Shown here one piece after another: positions 14,933-20,869 of a stretch of DNA of 20,869 nt. The notes under the pieces are model-generated. The model was given only the letters and a program-made list of their open reading frames with translations, was not told the DNA's origin and made no database searches. The first letter of the stretch is position 1, and the number at the start of each line of letters is the position of its first letter. Location: the NCBI GenBank assembly GCA_030148625.1, contig JASBTC010000189.1, positions 1 through 20,869 on the forward strand, in the 5' to 3' direction. This DNA comes from Sphingobium sp. Its GTDB lineage: Bacteria > Pseudomonadota > Alphaproteobacteria > Sphingomonadales > Sphingomonadaceae. Both the position numbers and the translations under genes were made by a program.

Positions 14933-15716
14933 GCACGTCCATGCCCGATCTGGATCTCATCGCCGAACGGCTCGATACCGCAGCACGCACCGCGCGTTCG
15001 ACGGGGCAGATCACCGCCGAGCATCCGGATTTTTCGCTGGCGGATGCCTATATCGTCCAGCAGCGCCTGATCGATCGCCGCATCGCGCGCGGCGAAAAGC
15101 CGGTCGGCATGAAGATGGGCTTCACCAGCCGCGCGAAGATGGCGCAGATGGGCGTGTCAGATCTCATCTGGGGTCGCCTCACCGACGCGATGCAGATCGC
15201 CGATGGTGGCGAACTCGACATCGCCCGCTTCGTCCATCCCCGTGCCGAGCCCGAAATCGCGTTCCGGCTGAAGGCGCCGCTTTCCGGAAGCGTGACATTG
15301 GCCGAGGCCCGTGCCGCGATCGGCGAGATCGCGCCCGCGATCGAGATCATCGACAGCCGCTATGCCGATTTCCGCTTCGCGCTGACCGATGTCGTCGCCG
15401 ACAATTCCTCGTCCTCGGCCTTCGTCATCGGCCCATGGCAGGCGCCGTTCGACGACCTGTCCGATATCGGCATGACGCTGAGTTTCGACGGACAGGCGGT
15501 CCAGTCCGGATCGACCGAAGCGATCCTCGGCGATCCCGTCCAGTCGCTGGTCGAAGCCGCGCGACTGACCGCCGCATCGGGCGTGACGCTGGAGGCCGGC
15601 TGGATCGTGCTGTGCGGCGCCGCCACCTCGGCCGAAGCGCTGAAGCCGGGCATAACGGTCGCGCTCGATGCCGGGCGGCTGGGCCAGGTCGAATTCCGCG
15701 TCGTCGGGGCCATCGC

Positions 15717-15720
<4 letters not shown>
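14929..15720 (+). CDS. nbaG: 4-oxalocrotonate (2-oxo-3-hexenedioate) decarboxylase
   Basis: Metal-dependent decarboxylase of the hydratase/decarboxylase family that converts 2-oxo-3-hexenedioate to 2-hydroxypenta-2,4-dienoate and CO2. The 263 residues include GMKMGFTSRAKMAQMG and IWGRLTD, the decarboxylase-type pattern, plus metal ligands Glu107 and Glu109 in RAEPEIAF and the EIIDSR segment near 139-144. A GTG at 14929 overlaps the previous stop; an ATG at 14941 is an equally possible start because neither has a clear ribosome-binding site. The paralogous hydratase encoded at 18589-19377 instead has [16 protein letters not shown]. The two enzymes act consecutively and in related pathways form a physical complex. 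Confidence 0.92.
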
Positions 15721-16698
<978 letters not shown>

Positions 16699-16707
16699 GA
16701 CAAGATC

Positions 16708-17727
16708 ATGTCATTTTCGGTCGATATTCACAGTCATTTCCTGCCCGAGCAATGGCCCGACCTGGAGGCGCGCTTCGGCACGCCCGACTGGCCCTGGATG
16801 AAACAGCTCGGCCCAGGCAAGGCGATGCTGATGCTGGGCAAGAAGGAATTCCGCCCGGTGCTCGACGATTGCTGGAGCGGCGAACGCCGGATCGCGGCGA
16901 TGGACGAACATGGCATCGACGTCCAGGTGATGTCCGCGACGCCCTTGCTCTTCGCTTATGGCCGTCCGGCCGAGCAGGCCCGCGAAGTCGCCCGGCTGTT
17001 CAACAGCGCGGCGCGCGAGATCTGCGCCCATGATCCGAGCCGCCTCAAATCCTTGTGCCAGGTGCCGCTGCAGGATATCGACGCCGCCTGCGCCGAACTC
17101 GATATCGCGATGGCGGAGGGGCATATCGGCGTGCAGATCGGCAACCATGTCGGCGACCGCAATCTCGACGATGCCGGGATCATCACCTTCCTCCACCATT
17201 GCGCCGATGTCGGCGCGGCGGTGCTGATCCATCCCTGGGACATGATGGCGCAGCAGCGCATGCCCAAATATATGATGTCGTGGCTGGTCGGCATGCCCGC
17301 CGAGACGCAATTGTCGATCCTGTCGCTGATCCTGTCGGGCGCCTTCGAAAAGCTGCCGCGCTCGTTGCGGCTGTGCTTCGCGCATGGCGGCGGCAGCTTT
17401 GCCTTCCTGCTCGGCCGTGTCGACAATGCCTGGCGCAACCGCGACATCGTCCGCGTCGATTGCCCCAATGTGCCGTCATCCTACACCGACCGCTTCTACG
17501 TCGATTCCGCCGTCTTCAACGAGGATGCGCTGGCGATGCTGATCAAGGTGATGGGCGAGGACCGCGTGGTGCTCGGCTCCGACTATCCCTTTCCGCTTGG
17601 CGAGCAGGTGGTCGGCCAGATGATCCGCGAAGACCAGGGGCTGGACGCCAATCTGCGCGCCAAGCTGATGGGCAAGAATGCGGCACGCTTCCTGAACCTC
17701 GAGGAATGTCTCGAAGCCGCTGCGTAG
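16708..17727 (+). CDS. nbaD: 2-amino-3-carboxymuconate 6-semialdehyde decarboxylase (ACMSD)
   Basis: Zinc-dependent amidohydrolase-fold decarboxylase that removes CO2 from ACMS to give 2-aminomuconate 6-semialdehyde, diverting it from spontaneous conversion to quinolinate. The 339 residues show the metal ligands His8 and His10 (DIHSH), His175 (LIHPWD) and Asp292 (GSDYPFP), the catalytic His226 (FAHGGGS), and substrate arginines Arg49 and Arg237. All are offset by two from the Pseudomonas fluorescens enzyme. It is the last gene of the LysR-linked operon and ends four bases before the convergent IclR gene. Confidence 0.97.
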   Translation: MSFSVDIHSHFLPEQWPDLEARFGTPDWPWMKQLGPGKAMLMLGKKEFRPVLDDCWSGERRIAAMDEHGIDVQVMSATPLLFAYGRPAEQAREVARLFNSAAREICAHDPSRLKSLCQVPLQDIDAACAELDIAMAEGHIGVQIGNHVGDRNLDDAGIITFLHHCADVGAAVLIHPWDMMAQQRMPKYMMSWLVGMPAETQLSILSLILSGAFEKLPRSLRLCFAHGGGSFAFLLGRVDNAWRNRDIVRVDCPNVPSSYTDRFYVDSAVFNEDALAMLIKVMGEDRVVLGSDYPFPLGEQVVGQMIREDQGLDANLRAKLMGKNAARFLNLEECLEAAA

Positions 17728-17731
17728 AGCG

Positions 17732-18499
17732 TCAGGCGAGGCCGGCGCGCGCGGCAATGTCCGCGGCGCAGGCGGTCAGATCCCTGGCAAGGGCGTCGAC
17801 CCGGTCCGGGCCGATCCGTTCGGGCGTCGCCGACAGCGATATGGCGGCCACCGCCCGCGCGCGCCGGTCGATGATGGGAACGGCGACGCAGAATATGTCT
17901 TCGGCCATCTCGCGATCGTCGATGGCATAGCCGCGCTCGGCGATGCGTTCGATCTCGATCTTCAAGGCGTGCGGGTCGGTGATCGTCTGCGGGGTCAGTC
18001 GCACGAAACTGCCCGCGAGAAAGGTGGCGAGCTCGTCGGCATCGAGATGTGCGAGCAGGACCTTGCCGACGCCGGTGCAATAGGCTTCGAGCTGGCCGAG
18101 TTCGCGCGTGAACAGCCCGGCCGGTTTCGGGCTTTCCTTGACCAGATAGGTTACCATGAAATCGTCGAATATGCCGAGATGCGCGGTCGCGCCATTGGCC
18201 GCGGCCAACCGGCGGAGACAGGGCCGCGCCACGCGCGTCAGCGTCGCATGGGGATCGATCGATTGGGCGAGATCGAGGAAGCGCCCGCCCGCGGCATAGC
18301 GCCCCTTGGCGACGCGCGCGATCAGCCCCTGACGCTCGAGCGCCGCGAGCAGCCGCCGCGCCGTCGAGCCCGGCAGGCCGAATCCGGCGGCGAGCGTCGC
18401 GGCGGGCGTGCGGCCATCGTCGCCGATCACCGCCCTCAACAGATCGAGCCCCTTGTCGAGCGCGCCGGTGCCGGCATGGGTGAGGGCCTTTTCCTTCAT
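17732..18499 (-). CDS. IclR-family transcriptional regulator
   Basis: A 255-residue regulator with an N-terminal winged helix-turn-helix (about residues 12-70, including AATLAAGFGLPGSTARRLLAALERQGL). A C-terminal IclR effector domain follows (HLGIFDDFMVTYLVKE, CTGVGKVLLAHL, ERGYAIDDREMAEDIFCVAVPI). ATG at 18499 starts the protein at the family's usual position; the frame is open further upstream but would invade the divergent gene. It is divergent from the hydratase-dehydrogenase-aldolase operon, which is its likely target. A perfect GCTCA-N5-TGAGC palindrome sits two bases before its own start, so self-repression is likely. In IclR regulators of aromatic catabolism the inducer is often a pathway metabolite. 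Confidence 0.93.
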   Translation of the reverse strand: MKEKALTHAGTGALDKGLDLLRAVIGDDGRTPAATLAAGFGLPGSTARRLLAALERQGLIARVAKGRYAAGGRFLDLAQSIDPHATLTRVARPCLRRLAAANGATAHLGIFDDFMVTYLVKESPKPAGLFTRELGQLEAYCTGVGKVLLAHLDADELATFLAGSFVRLTPQTITDPHALKIEIERIAERGYAIDDREMAEDIFCVAVPIIDRRARAVAAISLSATPERIGPDRVDALARDLTACAADIAARAGLA

Positions 18500-18588
18500 T
18501 CGCTCACCATATGAGCAGAAATCGCCGGCGTAAATTGCCCGATACCGAAGCAGCGCGATACATAAGGGGCACAGGAGAGACGCCGACC
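18500..18588. promoter_or_regulatory. Divergent IclR / hydratase promoter region
   Basis: These 89 bases separate the IclR start from the hydratase ATG. The IclR side contains a palindrome (18502-18516) and the hydratase side a good ribosome-binding site (AGGAGA, 18573-18578). A start for the hydratase inside this region (ATG 18511) is rejected because it would add 26 Arg- and Thr-rich residues not typical of the family. Confidence 0.55.
18502..18516. promoter_or_regulatory. Candidate IclR operator palindrome
   Basis: GCTCACCATATGAGC is a perfect inverted repeat of GCTCA around a five-base centre. Flanking TTC (18499-18501) and GAA (18518-18520) almost extend the symmetry. The length and location, between the regulator gene and its divergent target, fit an IclR-dimer site. 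Binding there would also cover the regulator's own translation start region. Confidence 0.5.
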
Positions 18589-19377
18589 ATGGAACACCCC
18601 GCCACCTATGAGCAACTCGCCGCACGGCTTCGCGAGGCCTATGCCGCGGGCCCGGTACCGCCGCTGCGCGACGGGTTGGAGCCAACCGATGCCGGCGGCG
18701 CCTATGCCGTCCAGACGATCAATACGCGGTTCTGGCAGGATGCCGGCCGTCGCATCGTCGGACGCAAGATCGGCCTGACCGCCAAGGCGGTGCAGGCGCA
18801 GCTGGGTGTCGAACAGCCCGATTACGGCGTGCTGTTCGACGATATGCAGATCGCCGATGGCGGAATCCTGCCCGCTGCGGCCGTGCTCCAGCCCAAGGCG
18901 GAAGCGGAAATCGCACTGATCCTGGCGCGCGATCTCGACAATCCCGATGCGACGGTCGCCGATATCATGGCCGCGACCGACCATGCGGTGGCCGCGATCG
19001 AGATCGTCGACAGCCGCATCGCCGACTGGAAGATCACATTCGCCGATACGGTGGCCGACAACGGATCATCGGCATTTTTCGTGCTGGGCAAGGATCGCCG
19101 CGCGCTTGACGGGCTCGATCTCTACACATGCGGCATGGCGCTCGAAGTGAACGGCGCGGTCGCATCGCTCGGCGCGGGTGCCGCGTGTCTCGGCCATCCG
19201 CTCAACGCCGCAGCGTGGCTGGCGCGGACATTGTCGGCGATGGGCGAGGGCCTGAAGGCCGGAGACATTCTGCTGACCGGCGCACTCGGCCCGATGGTGA
19301 CGCTCAATCGCGGCGACCATGTCGTCGCGAAGATCGGCGGCCTGGGTGAAGCCGGCTTCACATTCGAAGGAGCATGA
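18589..19377 (+). CDS. nbaH: 2-oxopent-4-enoate (2-hydroxypenta-2,4-dienoate) hydratase
   Basis: Metal-dependent hydratase that adds water to 2-hydroxypenta-2,4-dienoate to give 4-hydroxy-2-oxovalerate. The 262-residue protein has [26 protein letters not shown], metal ligands Glu105 and Glu107 in KAEAEIAL, and [10 protein letters not shown], typical of MhpD/DmpE/XylJ hydratases. The ATG at 18589 is preceded by AGGAGA with ten bases between. It begins the operon divergent from the IclR gene. Its stop overlaps a downstream ATG at 19374, but the next gene more likely starts at 19380. Confidence 0.94.
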   Translation: MEHPATYEQLAARLREAYAAGPVPPLRDGLEPTDAGGAYAVQTINTRFWQDAGRRIVGRKIGLTAKAVQAQLGVEQPDYGVLFDDMQIADGGILPAAAVLQPKAEAEIALILARDLDNPDATVADIMAATDHAVAAIEIVDSRIADWKITFADTVADNGSSAFFVLGKDRRALDGLDLYTCGMALEVNGAVASLGAGAACLGHPLNAAAWLARTLSAMGEGLKAGDILLTGALGPMVTLNRGDHVVAKIGGLGEAGFTFEGA

Positions 19378-19379
19378 CG

Positions 19380-20318
19380 ATGACCAAGATGAAGGCCGCG
19401 ATCATCGGATCGGGCAATATCGGCACCGACCTGATGATCAAGATCATGCGCACCTCCGAGGTGCTGGAGGTCGGCGCGATGGTGGGGATCGACCCGGCGT
19501 CCGACGGGCTGGCGCGCGCCGAACGCATGGGCGTCGCGACCACGGCGGAGGGCATTGAAGGGTTGCAGCGCCTGCCCGTCTGGCCGGAGATCGGCGTCGT
19601 GTTCGACGCGACGTCTGCCGGCGCGCACAAGCATCATAGCGACGTCGTGACCGGCGCGGGCAAGGTGATGGTCGACCTGACCCCGGCCGCGATCGGCCCC
19701 TATGTGATCCCCGTCGTCAATGGCGACGATCACCTCGACGCCGAGAACGTCAACATGGTGACGTGCGGCGGCCAGGCGACCATCCCGATCGTCGCCGCCG
19801 TCTCGTCGGTGGCGACAGTGCATTATGCCGAGATCGTCGCGTCGATCTCGTCGAAAAGCGCCGGTCCCGGCACGCGCGCCAATATCGACGAATTCACCGA
19901 GACCACGTCGCGCGGGATCGAACAGGTCGGCGGCGCCGCGCGCGGAAAGGCGATCATCGTGCTCAACCCGGCCGAACCGCCGATGATCATGCGCGACACG
20001 GTGTTCACCTTGTCGTCCGGCGCGGACGAGGCCGAGATCGCGGCGGCGGTCGAGGCGATGGTCGCCAGGGTCAACGCCTATGTGCCCGGCTATCGGTTGA
20101 AGCAGAAGGTCCAGTTCGAACGGTTCGGATCGAACAATCCCGTCGCCATTCCGGGGCTCGGCAGCTTCGAAGGCATCAAGACCACCGTCTTCCTCGAAGT
20201 CGAAGGGGCCGCGCATTACCTGCCCGCCTATGCCGGCAATCTCGACATCATGACCTCCGCCGGGCTGGCGACCGCGGAGAAGATCGCTCGCCGCCGCATG
20301 ATGAAGGAGGCCGCATGA
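19380..20318 (+). CDS. nbaJ: Acetaldehyde dehydrogenase (acylating)
   Basis: CoA-dependent dehydrogenase that converts the aldolase-derived acetaldehyde to acetyl-CoA with NAD. The 312 residues include the Rossmann motif [14 protein letters not shown], the nucleophile Cys129 in [25 protein letters not shown] and [22 protein letters not shown], all diagnostic of the DmpF/BphJ family. ATG 19380 is chosen over ATG 19374 because AAGGAG at 19367-19372 is seven bases from the former but only one from the latter. The stop overlaps the aldolase start. In this family the dehydrogenase and aldolase form a complex that channels acetaldehyde. Confidence 0.96.
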   Translation: MTKMKAAIIGSGNIGTDLMIKIMRTSEVLEVGAMVGIDPASDGLARAERMGVATTAEGIEGLQRLPVWPEIGVVFDATSAGAHKHHSDVVTGAGKVMVDLTPAAIGPYVIPVVNGDDHLDAENVNMVTCGGQATIPIVAAVSSVATVHYAEIVASISSKSAGPGTRANIDEFTETTSRGIEQVGGAARGKAIIVLNPAEPPMIMRDTVFTLSSGADEAEIAAAVEAMVARVNAYVPGYRLKQKVQFERFGSNNPVAIPGLGSFEGIKTTVFLEVEGAAHYLPAYAGNLDIMTSAGLATAEKIARRRMMKEAA

Positions 20319-20869
20319 TGGTTTTCGATCCCACCCAGACGAAGCTCTATATCCAGGACGTGACGCTGCGCGACGGCATGCACGCGATCCGGCATCGCTA
20401 CGGGCTCGATCATGTCCGTGCCATCGCCCGCGCGCTCGACGAAGCGGGTGTCGATGCGATCGAGATCGCGCATGGCGACGGCATCAACGGTTCCAGCTTC
20501 AACTACGGCTTCGGCGCGCATACCGACTGGGAATGGATCGAGGCGGTCGCCGACGCCGTCGAGAAGAGCGTCGTCACCACCCTGTTGCTGCCCGGCATCG
20601 GCACCGTCCACGACCTGAAACAGGCCTATGACCTGGGCGTGCGTTCGGTCCGCATCGCGACGCACTGCACAGAGGCCGCTGTCGCGAAACAGCATATCGC
20701 GGCGGCGCGCGACCTGGGCATGGACACGATCGGCTTCCTGATGATGAGCCATATGATCGAGCCCGAAGCGCTCGCGGGGCAAGCCAAGCTGATGGAAAGC
20801 TATGGTGCGACCTGCGTCTATGTGACCGACAGCGGCGGCGCGCTCGACATGGACGGCTATCGCGCACGG
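20318..20869 (+). CDS. nbaI: 4-hydroxy-2-oxovalerate aldolase, 5' part (cut by window edge)
   Basis: Class II pyruvate aldolase that splits 4-hydroxy-2-oxovalerate into pyruvate and acetaldehyde. The 184 residues in the window (of roughly 340 normally) contain [11 protein letters not shown], with Arg18, Asp19 and His22 at the known catalytic positions, and also [25 protein letters not shown] and VTDSGGA. The C-terminal metal histidines lie beyond the window. ATG 20318 has AAGGAGG (20304-20310) seven bases upstream; ATG 20315 in the same frame is an alternative. It forms the expected pair with the acylating dehydrogenase gene just before it. Confidence 0.96.
   Translation, partial: MVFDPTQTKLYIQDVTLRDGMHAIRHRYGLDHVRAIARALDEAGVDAIEIAHGDGINGSSFNYGFGAHTDWEWIEAVADAVEKSVVTTLLLPGIGTVHDLKQAYDLGVRSVRIATHCTEAAVAKQHIAAARDLGMDTIGFLMMSHMIEPEALAGQAKLMESYGATCVYVTDSGGALDMDGYRAR

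Noticed and set aside
19122..20216. Minus-strand open frame opposite the hydratase and acetaldehyde dehydrogenase genes
   Set aside because: It has no recognisable motif and spans two well-supported overlapping genes.

Overview
The window is GC-rich, densely packed bacterial DNA, and nearly every gene reads as catabolic. A TonB-dependent receptor with an EEIVVTARKREE-type TonB box, a TSUP-family permease and meta-cleavage genes suggest an alphaproteobacterium, most likely a sphingomonad. The taxon is inferred from style, since no rRNA or other marker gene is present.

Left part, minus strand. At the edge lies the start of a TonB-dependent receptor (1-370). After a 335-base gap, an eight-gene minus-strand operon runs from about 8613 down to 706. 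In transcription order it encodes a fumarylacetoacetate hydrolase (FAH)-family enzyme, an ABC importer lipoprotein, an extradiol-type VOC protein, an ABC permease, an ABC ATPase, an alpha/beta hydrolase, a ThDP-dependent decarboxylase-like enzyme and an aldehyde dehydrogenase. Gene ends overlap or lie a few bases apart. This looks like a self-contained uptake and degradation unit for an unidentified organic acid or aromatic compound. A TSUP permease gene (8777-9598) lies just upstream.

Middle, plus strand. A 232-base divergent promoter region precedes an aspartate dehydrogenase-like gene, a small VOC protein and kynureninase (9831-12360). A LysR-type regulator gene (12382-13344, minus) faces kynureninase tail to tail.

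Right part, plus strand. Starting next to the LysR promoter are genes for 2-aminomuconate semialdehyde dehydrogenase, 4-oxalocrotonate decarboxylase, 2-aminomuconate deaminase, 3-hydroxyanthranilate 3,4-dioxygenase and ACMS decarboxylase (13454-17727). A minus-strand IclR regulator (17732-18499) follows, then 2-oxopent-4-enoate hydratase, acetaldehyde dehydrogenase and 4-hydroxy-2-oxovalerate aldolase, the last cut by the window end. Together these take 3-hydroxyanthranilate to pyruvate and acetyl-CoA. Kynureninase can supply 3-hydroxyanthranilate from 3-hydroxykynurenine. Tryptophan dioxygenase, kynurenine 3-monooxygenase and a tautomerase are not in the window.

The lower pathway is well defined and every catalytic motif inspected is intact. 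The new biology, if any, is in the upper part: the minus-strand operon and the aspartate dehydrogenase-like/VOC pair, whose substrate cannot be read from sequence alone. Possible regulatory sites include a GTGATA-containing element shared by three promoters, a bulged hairpin in the divergent region, and a palindrome at the IclR promoter.
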